Source: Nostocales cyanobacterium HT-58-2 (lineage in GTDB: Bacteria; Cyanobacteriota; Cyanobacteriia; Cyanobacteriales; Nostocaceae). From it: a stretch of 64,000 nt of DNA. The number at the start of each line of letters is the position of its first letter. Position 1 is the first letter of the stretch. Below the pieces are notes generated by a model, which made no database searches, had not been told where the DNA came from, and saw nothing but the letters and a program-made list of their open reading frames with translations. A program made the translations under genes and the position numbers. Positions 17,922 to 26,569 of this stretch are shown here, piece after piece. Location: assembly GCA_002163975.1 (NCBI GenBank), contig CP019636.1:2827001-2891000 (forward strand), in the 5' to 3' direction.

Positions 17922-19591
17922 CCTCCGACTAGCGCGGCGACGCACTAGCAAAATATCGAAGAAACACAGCCTCTCGAATGTATTAAAGCTAATAAATATT
18001 ACACTGAAGTAGTACCGTGACAGCAAAAACCGTCTTATCAATGGTGCAGTATTTGCCCGAATGTGAGCCTGGTTCTGGGTGATTTTGGCAGAAATATTGG
18101 TGAAGTAATGACCGTTACTATCCCGTTTGAGAGATTAGATTTATTAGCCTCACTCAGGCATGGTACATCCTTACACAAAAACTATGCGCTCGCTGTGGTC
18201 AAAACCTATGAAGAAGCAGGAACAGCCAATTGCCGCAGAGCAAAGAAATCTACCTGTAATTAACCCGAATGCGGCAGGTATTGATATTGGTGCTGATAGA
18301 CATTGGGTGAGTGTTCCTGTTGACAGGGATAGCGAGAATGTGCATAGTTTTGCTTGCTTTACAGCAGAGCTATATGCAATGGCTGATTGGTTAAAACAGT
18401 GTGGGATTGAAACGGTGGGCAATGGAATCAACAGGGGTCTATTGGATACCTGTGTTTCAAGTGTTAGAAAGCCGTGGTTTCGAGGTCAAGTTGGTAAATG
18501 CTCACTACGTCAAAACTGTACCTGGTCGGAAAACGGATGTTTTAGATTGCCAATGGCTGCAAAAGTTACATAGTTATGGTTTGTTATCCGGTTCATTCCG
18601 TCCAGATGACCAAATCTGTGTCCTGCGTAGTTACATTCGACAACGAGATAACTTAATCAAGAGTGCTTGTGTTCACGTACAACGAATGCAAAAAGCCTTG
18701 ACCGAGATGAATCTACAACTGCACAGAGTGATTAGTGACATTACAGGTACTACAGGCTTGAGCATTATCAAAGCCATTGTCAGGGGCGAACGTAACCCAC
18801 TTACCCTCGCCGCACTTAAGGATGGGCGTATCAAAGCCTCTTGTGAAGAGATTGCTGCCGCTTTGACGGGCGATTATCGTGATGAGTTGATTTTCATCCT
18901 ACAACAGGAATTGCAACTGTACGAGTTTTACCAGACACAGATTCTCGCCGTCGATGCCCAAATTGAGCAATGCTTGGCTTCATTTGCTGATAGGGTTGAT
19001 GTGACAAAAAAGCCATTAACCAAACCTAAACGCCGAGGTAAGAAGCAGCCCGGTAATGCGCCTCAATTTGACCTGCGTACTCACTTGTATCGCATTAGTG
19101 GCGTTGATTTTACTCAAATTCAGGGCTTTGGCGCTTTGACCGTATTGATATTGTTGTCCGAGTTGGGATTAGATCCGACTCGTTTCCCAACTGTGAAGCA
19201 CTTTACTTCATGGTTAGGTTTATGCCCTGGTAGCCGTGTGACTGGTGGTAAAGTCAAAAGCTCTCAAACTCGCTCTGTTGTTAGTCGTGCTGCCAACGCT
19301 TTCCGGATGGCGGCTCAAACTCTTTGCCGTAGTAACTCGGCTTTAGGTGCTTATTACCGTCGTATGCAAGCCAAAATCGGCGCTCCCAAAGCTATTACTG
19401 CTGCTGCTCACAAGCTAGCACGTATTTTTTATCGCCTTTGGACTTCTGGTGATAAATTTATTGACCCTGGTGTTGATGCTTATGAGCAACAGTATCGAGA
19501 GCGGGTAGTTAATAACCTCAAGAAAAAAGCTTTGACTTTTGGTTTAGAACTCATCCCCATTTCTGACTCAACGCAATGTGTTTCTTGAGAG
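17922..19591 (+). mobile_element. IS110-family element, copy B
   Basis: 1670 bp, one base longer than copies A and C because of an extra G in the transposase gene. It starts directly after the right tip of the MITE and ends CTTGAGAG before TCAA. Together with copy A it forms an inverted repeat with 1.67-kb arms around the MITE. Confidence 0.88.
18160..19588 (+). pseudogene. IS110 transposase, frameshifted (copy B)
   Basis: Identical to copies A and C except for one inserted G at about 18417-18419 (ACGGTGGGCAATG instead of ACGGTGGCAATG), near codon 86. The first frame ends at 18573. The remainder is open from 18401 to 19588 and keeps E89, D126, D129 and Ser358, but lacks the first Asp. Confidence 0.88.
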
Positions 19592-19986
19592 TCAAGGAAT
19601 TGTTAAACTCCATACTCATAGTTGTATTCCCACTAAAAAACCTCGTGGTACTGATTTATCGACTCATGAACGCCTCCACAATCGCAATTTAGCTCAACTG
19701 CGTGTTATTGGCGAACACATTAACCGCCGATTGAAAATTTTTCGCATTCTTAAAGAACAATATCGTAACCGCAGAAGACGCTTTGGCTTACGTTGCAACT
19801 TGATTGCTGGACTTCTCAATTCTGAACTTGCTCTGTTTTCTTGATTCGTGCAAGAGGTCTATTAAATAACCCCTGTTTCCCGGGAAACAGAAGTTACTTT
19901 CCTTGATCTAATGACTGAGGACTGCTTTAGATCACGAGCAGTGCTAAGGATAAAAATGAGTAAAGTTACTTAAAGATAACATTTAA

Positions 19987-20010
19987 CCCTAGGCGCACGT
20001 GCGCCTAGGG
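19987..20010. terminator. Perfect 24-bp palindrome
   Basis: CCCTAGGCGCAC followed directly by its reverse complement, with one more A-T pair outside, then TCATTTTT. It would form a very stable hairpin followed by a short T-run. There is no gene immediately upstream on the plus strand besides the IS5. The 19861-20790 stretch otherwise contains only short repeats. Confidence 0.45.
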
Positions 20011-20112
20011 TCATTTTTCTAAAAGCAGTTCCTTAGTGTTGGCAGTGATTTCATTCTTGTTTTATAAATAGGTATCACTGCCAATTGAAAAATCTTGATT
20101 CAATCATTGCCC

Positions 20113-20139
20113 GTGATCGCTACTCAAAATTTTGAGATT
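20113..20139. repeat. 27-bp dispersed repeat, first copy
   Basis: The sequence GTGATCGCTACTCAAAATTT followed by TGAGATT occurs here and at 23041-23067 without mismatch. It contains the palindrome CTCAAAATTTTGAG. In the second place it adjoins the remnant of the 127-residue gene, suggesting it marks a recombination junction. Confidence 0.6.
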
Positions 20140-20404
20140 TCACTTATCAATCATCTCATCTATTAACCAACACTCTTGTATAGCTTTAGATATCGTTTTT
20201 CAGGTGCTTCAATTTCCCAAATGATCAATTCCCAACTGGGCTTAACACGTCTATTTTTTGGGGAAATCAATCTCTACGTAAATGTATGTCCTTGATCAGG
20301 ACGGGTAAACAAGAAGATAACGTGTAGTTTTGTAGTACTTGTAATGTATTCATTATACTACGGTATTAATAAAGAGATTGTGGAGAATTAAGGTACTTAA
20401 ATAA

Positions 20405-20430
20405 AATGACCCCGTCAGAACGAGGTCATT
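20405..20430. terminator. Hairpin, first of two related
   Basis: AATGACC...GGTCATT with inner CG pairs. It is preceded by AAATAAAATGACCCC, a sequence repeated before the second hairpin at 20571-20590 (TGACCC...GGGTCA). The pair looks like copies of one small dispersed element rather than separate gene terminators. Confidence 0.4.
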
Positions 20431-20790
20431 CAGAAAGTCGATACTTACACCCGTTTCCTGACTTTTTACTTTGTTCTCACTGATAATCGTATATCACTGA
20501 TACCCTTATTAGCTTGATAAGAAACAAATAAAATTTTGCTCATAAGCTGTAAATAACCACCCAAATAAAATGACCCCGATACAAGGGTCAGTCAAAGCCG
20601 CTATTGATGTAGCGTTACAGCCTTTAACTGTGTATGTTAGTTCTTGCTGCTAATTATACATCATTTGAGCAGTTACTAGCTTGATTAATGATACAACCTT
20701 TGTGTATAAATTAATTTTATTCGTTCAGTTTTCTGTCTAGAAGCTAGGTTTAAGTGGTTTCTTAGTAAAAAGCAACGTGATAACAAGGCT

Positions 20791-20970
20791 TTGGTGGATG
20801 ATTGGGACTTGAAAGTTAAAGTTATTGATGCGGTGCAACGGTCTACCAAAGGTGAGCCTAGCCCTAGATATCAGAAGGCAATGCAGTTATTGGAAGAGTT
20901 GAGACGATATCTGTACCAACGCTCATCGTCATATTCATTTATCACTGCCAGGACTGACTTTGGCTACTGA
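20791..20970 (+). CDS. Short unrecognised ORF, possibly a gene remnant
   Basis: A TTG or GTG start at 20791/20794 gives about 59 residues, with a soluble helical segment (DLKVKVIDAVQRSTKGEP, then KAMQLLEELRRYL). The frame is also open upstream without a good start. Codon pattern and the helical repeat-like composition suggest coding sequence, but no family is evident. It stands alone between hairpins and a secreted-protein gene. Confidence 0.25.
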   Translation: MVDDWDLKVKVIDAVQRSTKGEPSPRYQKAMQLLEELRRYLYQRSSSYSFITARTDFGY

Positions 20971-21196
20971 TCGTGCTTAAAACAGCCTAAAACAGCCCCC
21001 AATCACTGAGGACTGCTGGCAGTGATTTGGAATGAATAGGTGGTGGCAAGGAATGTTTATTACCAGTCAACTACTTGACCGCTTAATTCTTTCTTTAAGG
21101 AATCTTCGTAATTATTCCACACTAATCCGAATACGCTGTAAGTATCCAAGGTATAAAGTTGAGCATTAACCTACAGTGTTTCTAGTTCTCAAAAAT

Positions 21197-21628
21197 ATGA
21201 ACTTATTAGCTAATTCAGTTATTTTTCTTTCTCTTTTTTTCCAAAAAACTATTATTGCCGAAAATAGCTTATTAGATAGGTGGGTTACACTAGGAAAAAC
21301 AAATGATGGTGAAGTTTTAGCTTTGAACGAATCAAGTGTTGAAATTATTGATATACAGATAGACGAGTCTATTAATAATGAAGACGGGTTTTATGAAAAT
21401 TTACCAATGACAAAGGCGGTACAGTTTGATTACCGTATAGGTAAAAGAGAACGGCGTGCTTACACAAAAGCTTGCAAAAATGGTGTAGTTGTTGGGAACC
21501 CACATTGGAAGACCTACACAACCGCTATAGATTACAAATTTCAGTATTTCTTAGTTGAAGCAGATAGCGATGCTAGTAAAAAGATGCTCAGACGTGTTTG
21601 TTCTCTATCTATATACAAAACTAATTAA
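21197..21628 (+). CDS. Secreted hypothetical protein
   Basis: From the ATG at 21197 the product is 143 residues with a signal peptide (LLANSVIFLSLFF) cleaved near residue 24. The frame also opens from a GTG at 21176. The mature domain follows a layout common in small exported cyanobacterial proteins: a Trp-Val start (DRWVTLG), a central FDYRIGKRERRAYTKAC strand pair and a C-terminal VCS. Two conserved-looking Cys residues may form a disulphide. Function unknown. Confidence 0.5.
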   Translation: MNLLANSVIFLSLFFQKTIIAENSLLDRWVTLGKTNDGEVLALNESSVEIIDIQIDESINNEDGFYENLPMTKAVQFDYRIGKRERRAYTKACKNGVVVGNPHWKTYTTAIDYKFQYFLVEADSDASKKMLRRVCSLSIYKTN

Positions 21629-21676
21629 CGTCAAAAGGTACTAGATAGTCGCTTCTATTAGGAGTCATTAGACCTC

Positions 21677-21957
21677 ATGATTGTTAAGTTAAAAGATAAA
21701 TACTCTGGACAAGAAGTAGAAATACAGCATAATCAAGATAATAGAAGTTTTTCTTTCATCGACGAAAATACTTATTTGACAATTTCAAAAGAGATTTAAG
21801 TAAATCATATGGCTTCTATGGACATATTCTAAACATAGCGCATCCTGATGAACTTGATTTATATTTAGCGTGTATTAAATTAAATGACTTTGAGCTAATC
21901 TCATGCAAGCCGATACTACAACCGCCTAAGCCTTTACCAGGAGGAGCTATCCCTTAA
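21677..21957 (+). pseudogene. Small hypothetical gene with a one-base deletion
   Basis: From ATG 21677 the frame encodes MIVKLKDKYSGQEVEIQ and on to ENTYL. It then closes at a TAA unless one T is restored in TATTTGAC (about 21776-21780). With the T restored it continues DNFKRDLSKSYGFYGHIL to LQPPKPLPGGAIP and TAA at 21957, about 93 residues. The rest of the sequence is undisturbed, so the lesion is recent or a sequencing error. Family unknown. Confidence 0.5.
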
Positions 21958-22109
21958 ATCCCACTATGTTTGCGGCTGGGGGATAATTGGTTATTTGGGG
22001 CTCCAATTTTCGACAACTAATTAATACGGTTAGTTATCGGATACAAATGTTTTTAGAAAATAGAAGACAACTAATCAAGAAACATTAATTGCTTCACTTT
22101 TTCCCAAAA

Positions 22110-22604
22110 CTATGTGTTGATCAAATTATGGAATAAAGCATCTAACTCTTCAAGATTATGCGTTGGAAACGTTGAATCATCAAACTTAACAATTGCTCGG
22201 TAATGCTGATTATTCAAAATTTCCCAATCAATGATAGTAGTATGTTGTCTTTCAACTATTCCGAGGTTACGCTCCCAATGAACGATCACTCTGAACACAT
22301 AACCACCACTCTCACTACCAGCAAAAAAGATAGGTTCAGTTTCTTTATAAACTGCAAGATGATGAACAGTTTGAATTGCCGACCTACCAATTTCGTCACG
22401 CCTAATATCAAGACGTTTACGTATTGTTTCAGCAATTTCACAAAATGTTTTTGTTTTCAATGTTGTCAATTCTTCTGGAAAAAATAGATTAATTTGAGAT
22501 GGAGAAATAACTTTAGCTTCAGCATATAGATTTGGCAAAAATAACATCATTGATAGTGCAATGAGTAATGCTGTGAATAAAACAATAGTACGTTTGATTA
22601 ACAT
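22110..22604 (-). CDS. Exported hypothetical protein
   Basis: From the ATG at 22604 the product is 164 residues. It begins MLIKRTIVLFTALLIALSMM, a signal peptide or membrane anchor, cleaved about residue 30 near AEA. The mature part has a mixed fold (FFPEELTTLKTKTFCEIAETI, then VFRVIVHWERNLGIVERQHT). No catalytic motif is visible. It is isolated, with no same-strand neighbour within 400 bp. Confidence 0.5.
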   Translation of the reverse strand: MLIKRTIVLFTALLIALSMMLFLPNLYAEAKVISPSQINLFFPEELTTLKTKTFCEIAETIRKRLDIRRDEIGRSAIQTVHHLAVYKETEPIFFAGSESGGYVFRVIVHWERNLGIVERQHTTIIDWEILNNQHYRAIVKFDDSTFPTHNLEELDALFHNLINT

Positions 22605-22756
22605 GAATAATTTTTGGTTGACAAAGTAAAAAGCTGACAATGTATTCTCAGAGCCTCCAACTCTCCACATTAACCGAGGTTATGTAAAAAGTGGTGGAAC
22701 TAAGTTACATTAATTACTGCATAACTATGTCACAGTTAATACCTCTAAAACGATGA

Positions 22757-22939
22757 AATAGCTTTGAAGAATACGTGAAGTTATTACAAAAACTCTCAGA
22801 GCCTAATTCTCGTATCTCAACTATCGAAAAATCCTACTTAAAGCTCAAAATAACAGGACTTCTGGCAGATACCTTTAAACAAGCATCGAGTGACTGCAAG
22901 TTTTTGACAAGAAACCCAAAAACGCCTCATTTACCTTAG
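22757..22939 (+). other. Open remnant with no start; gene-poor region
   Basis: A frame of about 60 codons reads FEEYVKLLQKLSEPNSRIS and then STIEKSYLKLKITGLLAD, a helical coding-like stretch with no good start codon and a stop at 22937-22939. The surrounding 22671-23461 contains no intact gene. It holds GC-rich short repeats (for example around 22970 and 23280), the second 27-bp repeat copy and a fragment of the 127-residue gene. Confidence 0.25.
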
Positions 22940-23040
22940 TTTAGCCTCACGCACGCAGACAGCGTGTGGTATATACAAACGGAAGGCTGCGTGCGCGCTG
23001 AAACGCTTGCTATAACTGACTTTTAGCCTGTTTTTGAGGC

Positions 23041-23067
23041 GTGATCGCTACTCAAAATTTTGAGATT
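23041..23067. repeat. 27-bp dispersed repeat, second copy
   Basis: Exact second copy of the repeat at 20113-20139. Its last bases overlap the first bases of the 127-residue gene fragment (23064-23140), which suggests recombination into or beside the repeat. Confidence 0.6.
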
Positions 23068-23140
23068 CAATGCCTTCACGCCCAGGATGTTTTAACCCGA
23101 CTCCCCGCTGCATCTGGGAAATAGCAATATTAGAAAACGA
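23064..23140 (-). pseudogene. Internal fragment of the 127-residue hypothetical gene
   Basis: The minus strand reads SFSNIAISQMQRGVGLKHPG and REGIES, matching an internal segment of the intact gene at 26570-26953 with only a couple of base differences. Both ends are cut abruptly. This is a third locus for the family within 12 kb. Confidence 0.65.
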
Positions 23141-23461
23141 CTTCTGGCAATCTTGAATCTCATAACTGATTCAGTAATTCTCTCAGGTTATGGAGTTGTG
23201 CCAGCGCTCACTTAGATGAAGTTACGTGAAGAGCGAGCGCTGTAAGTCCTACGGATAGGCTGCGCCAACATGCATAGCGTGTCCGCCAGGACAAGGCTTA
23301 TCGCCTCGCCCTTTGGGCGGCTCCTTGTCTTTTGACTCCCCCTATTCCTGATAAGCAACTCTTGTTAGCGCTATCAGCCCTTTTATGTCAAGTCTTGTTG
23401 ACCTTTTGTAACAATATTGTTATATTTATTTACATAAAGAAACAAATAAAGGAAACGCGCT

Positions 23462-23632
23462 ATGTACACTACTGTTAATGAAGACGGCGTTCTCAATAAC
23501 TACCCAACTGAACCCCAGATGTACTACGCCGAGTACCCTGCAATTTGGGAACAACGTAAATACGTTTTCCAGGGTGTTTTCGCGATTTTAATTGTCACTA
23601 CTTTAGTTTTGGTTGGTTTTAGTGTTAGCTAA
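23462..23632 (+). CDS. ssl1498-type light-harvesting-like protein
   Basis: A 56-residue protein preceded by AAAGGAAA about 7 bp before ATG. The N-terminal half is MYTTVNEDGVLNNYPTEP followed by a Tyr-rich YYAEYP. The C-terminal half is one membrane helix (VFQGVFAILIVTTLVLVG). This layout is that of the small cyanobacterial ssl1498 family, annotated as light-harvesting-like. It probably lies in the thylakoid membrane. A terminator follows at 23688. It looks like a resident chromosomal gene, although it lies inside the island. Confidence 0.82.
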   Translation: MYTTVNEDGVLNNYPTEPQMYYAEYPAIWEQRKYVFQGVFAILIVTTLVLVGFSVS

Positions 23633-23687
23633 GATTTTTGATTTTGGTATCGGTATCACTCATCGACATTTGGTCTTCTCCTAAATT

Positions 23688-23715
23688 ACCTCGGTTGGGT
23701 TCACCGAGGTTTTTT
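23688..23715 (+). terminator. Rho-independent terminator of the ssl1498-type gene
   Basis: ACCTCGG, a 9-base loop, CCGAGGT and a run of T. It lies 56 bp past the stop codon and has the standard form. Confidence 0.8.
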
Positions 23716-23827
23716 GTTGCTGTTAGGTGTCATCTCTCGACAGTACACTTTTGTTCCTATATCCTGCAGACATACACTCGCTTACCAGTGTGCGCTTACG
23801 CACAATCATACTTACGCGCTCCTCACT

Positions 23828-23867
23828 CCACTAAAAAACCCAGTCACTTTGAACCGGGCTTTAGTGG
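23828..23867. terminator. Hairpin with A/T-rich stem
   Basis: CCACTAAA...TTTAGTGG outer arms and an inner CCC/GGG stem, with a T-run on the minus strand. It could end transcription from the minus direction, although no minus-strand gene precedes it. The surrounding 23716-24203 holds no convincing gene. Confidence 0.35.
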
Positions 23868-24203
23868 GGCAATATCCCCAAGGCTTGTTATAGAAATTAG
23901 TTATAAATGAGTCATCTAACTAAGACTACAACCAGAGCATTTTCAATTTCGGAAAACTGTTACCCAGTTCTAAAAATTTCCTCATCAGCCCCGCCACTTC
24001 CTTATCTGGAAATACTTCATCATTTACTGACTGCATTACTGCATTGATTATGAAATTGTGCGCGATCGCCCTTTGGGCGGCTCCTCTGGAGCATCGCATA
24101 AAGGCATACTCGCAATGCCCAATCGCCTATCTCCCTTTTCAACCTTATCGTTTTGGCAACGGTTATACAAACAGAGGTCTGTTGTAGCTATTTTTCTGAC
24201 TCT

Positions 24204-24244
24204 AGCATGATACTCGTGCTACCATGCTATTCGTGATAGTATCA
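24204..24244. promoter_or_regulatory. Nested inverted repeats at the toxin-antitoxin promoter
   Basis: AGCATG...CATGCT (24204-24209/24223-24228) is interleaved with TGATACT...AGTATCA (24208-24214/24238-24244), covering the start region of the toxin gene. This is where the antitoxin would be expected to bind and repress. Confidence 0.4.
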
Positions 24245-24526
24245 TTCAAAGATAAAGGGACTGAAGACATTTTTGATGGCATTGATTCAAAAGACGCTCG
24301 AAAACAGTGCCCTCAAACCCTTTGGAAAGTCGCTCAAAGGAAATTGGATCAACTGAACGCAGCACATACTTTGGATGATATGAAAGTTCCACCAGGTAAT
24401 AAGTTAGAAGCACTCCAAGGTGAAAGAGTTGGTCAGCATTGCATTCGGATTAATGACCAGTATCGCATTTGCTTTGTATGGACACAGCAGGGTGCAGAAA
24501 ATGTTGAAATAGTGGACTATCACTAA
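24233..24526 (+). CDS. higB: HigB/RelE-family toxin
   Basis: A plasmid-maintenance-type RelE/HigB toxin of 97 residues from GTG 24233 (MIVSFKDKGTEDIFDG); an ATG at 24224 is the alternative. Motifs include KLDQLNAAHTLDDMKVPPGNKLE and the C-terminal INDQYRICFVW, the usual strand with the mRNA-cleaving residues. The antitoxin follows after 22 bp, in the toxin-first order of HigBA. Both genes appear intact. Confidence 0.88.
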   Translation: MIVSFKDKGTEDIFDGIDSKDARKQCPQTLWKVAQRKLDQLNAAHTLDDMKVPPGNKLEALQGERVGQHCIRINDQYRICFVWTQQGAENVEIVDYH

Positions 24527-24548
24527 ACCCATGAGGAGGTAGAAAGAT

Positions 24549-24848
24549 ATGAGAATTCCTGCCAAACGACCACCTACACATCCAGGTGAAATATTACTCA
24601 AAGATTTTCTTGAGCCACTTGGGTTATCACAAACTGACCTTGCAAACGCAATTCATGTTTCTTATCAACGAATCAATGAGCTTGTGAATCAAAAGCGTGG
24701 TATTACCTTAAGTACCGCTCTACGATTATCAAAGTTTTTTGGGAATAGCCCACAGTTTTGGTTGAATCTCCAACAGAATTGGGATATGTACCATGTCCTT
24801 AAGGAAGAAGAGGAGGAACTGAACACTATTGTGCAATTTAATAGTTAA
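24549..24848 (+). CDS. higA: HigA-family antitoxin
   Basis: A 99-residue XRE-type protein starting MRIPAKRPPTHPGEILLKDF, the hallmark of HigA antitoxins. The helix-turn-helix is LSQTDLANAIHVSYQRINELV. GGAGG lies 7 bp before the ATG. It neutralises the upstream toxin and probably represses the shared promoter. Confidence 0.92.
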   Translation: MRIPAKRPPTHPGEILLKDFLEPLGLSQTDLANAIHVSYQRINELVNQKRGITLSTALRLSKFFGNSPQFWLNLQQNWDMYHVLKEEEEELNTIVQFNS

Positions 24849-25068
24849 CAATAGGCGATCGCTCCCAGAATGAGAACTCAGTTGGAAGGAATCTTCAACC
24901 ATTGTGTTTACCTCAAACCCAAGCGCAAAAAAATACACTCTCCCTAAGCTTTTGTCAAAAAGTTGTCTCGTTTAACTTTTTTGGTGTGACTTTTACCCCA
25001 CGCCTAATACTTATAGTATTCCTAGTTGGGTAAAGATTCTAAAAAGAAAAATATAAGAAGAACCTGCC

Positions 25069-26250
25069 ATGGCAAATGAAGAGCATCTTAGTCTGCTAAA
25101 GCGAAGCGTAAAGGATTGGAACAACTGGAGAGATCAAAACCGAGACATAATACCTAACCTCACAATGGCTAAGCTCATTAGAGCTGACCTCCGTGGGGCT
25201 GACCTCTATAAGGCTGATCTCACTAAGGCTGACCTTAGCCAAGCTCACCTCAGCCAAGTTCAGCTCAGTGGGGCTTTCCTCATTGGGGCTGACCTTAGTG
25301 GGGCTTCCCTCAATGGGGCTTTCCTCAGTAAAGCTGACCTCGTTAAGGCTAACCTCAGTAGGGCTTTCCTCGCTGGGGCTTTCCTTATCAGGGCTGACCT
25401 CACTGGGGCTGACCTCACTGGGGCTTTCCTCATTGGGGCTTTCCTCAATGGAGCTTCCCTCAATGGGGCTGACCTTAGCCTAGCTAACCTCACTGGGGCT
25501 GACCTCGCTGGGGCTGACCTCACTGGGGCTGACCTCACTGGGGCTAACCTGAGTGAAACCAATCTTAGCAAAGCCGACTTAACACGTGCTCAATTAGTTG
25601 AGACAAATATAGAGGGAGCAGATTTTAACGGTTGCAGAATTTATGGTATCTCAGCTTGGAATTTAAAAGGAAATCCTAAAAGCCAATTAAATTTAATTGT
25701 TACACCTGATGGCGAACCTGACATCACAGTAGATGACATCGAAGTTGCTCAGTTTATCTATTTAATGCTTAATAATACAAAAATTCGTAATGTGATTGAC
25801 ACTATAACTAGCAAGGCAGTACTTATCTTAGGTCGCTTTGGTAAAAGATTAGAAATTCTAAAAGCTATTCAAGAAGAACTTCGCCAGTATAATTACTTGC
25901 CAATAGTGTTTGACTTTGATGGTCCAACTAGTCGAGATATAGAGGAAACTGTTGTAACTCTAGCTCATATGGCTCGCTTCATTATTGCCGACATTACTGA
26001 CCCTAACTCTGTACCACACGAGTTAAAAGGAATTGTCCCATCTCTTGAAGTTCCAGTTAAACCAATAATAGAATTTCCAAATAAACCATATCCTATGCTG
26101 AAAGACTTACAAAGAAAACATCATTGGGTTCTGAATACGTATGAATATAAGAACCCTGACGATTTGATGAATTCTCTACAAGACAAAATTATTAATTCTC
26201 TTGAAGAAAAATTCAAAGAGATTCAGAAAATAAAATCTGCTGATAATTAA
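25069..26250 (+). CDS. Pentapeptide-repeat protein with TIR/deoxyribosyltransferase-like tail
   Basis: A 393-residue protein. Residues about 35-190 are an uninterrupted run of A(D/N/F)LXX pentapeptides, predicted to form a quadrilateral beta-helix. Residues about 245-360 form a separate alpha/beta domain: VLILGRFGKRLEILKAIQEEL, then VFDFDGPTSRDIEETVVTLAHM, then FIIADITDPNSVPHEL. The order of strand, helix, Asp-rich loop and the ADITDPNS segment recalls the TIR or nucleoside deoxyribosyltransferase-like fold, where a conserved Glu acts on a glycosidic bond. That assignment is inference. It lies between a toxin-antitoxin pair and a NACHT gene, which fits a defence effector. Confidence 0.7.
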   Translation: MANEEHLSLLKRSVKDWNNWRDQNRDIIPNLTMAKLIRADLRGADLYKADLTKADLSQAHLSQVQLSGAFLIGADLSGASLNGAFLSKADLVKANLSRAFLAGAFLIRADLTGADLTGAFLIGAFLNGASLNGADLSLANLTGADLAGADLTGADLTGANLSETNLSKADLTRAQLVETNIEGADFNGCRIYGISAWNLKGNPKSQLNLIVTPDGEPDITVDDIEVAQFIYLMLNNTKIRNVIDTITSKAVLILGRFGKRLEILKAIQEELRQYNYLPIVFDFDGPTSRDIEETVVTLAHMARFIIADITDPNSVPHELKGIVPSLEVPVKPIIEFPNKPYPMLKDLQRKHHWVLNTYEYKNPDDLMNSLQDKIINSLEEKFKEIQKIKSADN

Positions 26251-26255
26251 AGCAG

Positions 26256-26522
26256 TTAGGATTTACGTGGAATAGAGTTAAACTCCATACATCCCAAGCA
26301 GCATTGCTTCATCTTCTCGCCTACAGCCTGGAAATATTTGCGGAGATACTGGGCGTCATCACCAGAGAAGAAAAGGCTAGAGAGGTTTCCTTCTCTGTCT
26401 GCTGCTTGTAGATAAATTCTCACACCCAATTCGTCACCTTTGACGACATAACTCTTCTTTGCTTCTAAATCAACATATGCAATGGCATTCAAATTGATAA
26501 TCTTATTCCCAACTTTCACCAT
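26256..26522 (-). CDS. Small conserved hypothetical protein, paralogue 2
   Basis: An 88-residue paralogue of the protein at 14979-15206, starting MVKVGNKIINLNAIAYVDLE. The last ~18 residues (after VGEKMKQ) differ and contain two adjacent Cys, probably from a changed 3' end. It lies 47 bp downstream of the 127-residue gene on the same strand, so the two are likely cotranscribed. Function unknown. Confidence 0.6.
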   Translation of the reverse strand: MVKVGNKIINLNAIAYVDLEAKKSYVVKGDELGVRIYLQAADREGNLSSLFFSGDDAQYLRKYFQAVGEKMKQCCLGCMEFNSIPRKS

Positions 26523-26569
26523 AATTTCACCTTACAAAAACAGTGCTAAGTTCTTTTCTGAGCATTTGA

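Larger units (their letters stand above)
15519..19844 (+). pseudogene. IS5-family transposase, broken and interrupted
   Basis: The 5' part starts at ATG 15519 (SYEQIKDLPPPEFKRL). It has an in-frame TGA within LLIA-EYWQEY, then a +1 shift at a run of eight A residues (15903-15910), which may be programmed in this family, leading into KRHTLKAQLVVDQASGKI. The second part resumes after the nested insertion as GIVKLHTHSCIPTKKPRGTD and ends with TGA at 19842-19844. The TGA and the 3.5-kb insertion make it non-functional. Confidence 0.75.
15461..19860 (+). mobile_element. IS5-family element carrying a nested MITE and two IS110 copies
   Basis: The outer ends are a perfect 12-bp inverted repeat, AGACCTCTTGCA. 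The inner transposase is interrupted at 16098/16099, where it reads GGGTATCAA, and resumes with CAAGGAATTG after a TCAA duplication at 19592-19595. Between them lie IS110 copy A, a 154-bp MITE and IS110 copy B. Without the nest the IS5 would be about 0.9 kb. Confidence 0.82.

Noticed and set aside
25193..25571. ORFs on both strands within the pentapeptide gene
   Set aside because: They arise from the periodic 15-bp code of the pentapeptide repeats.
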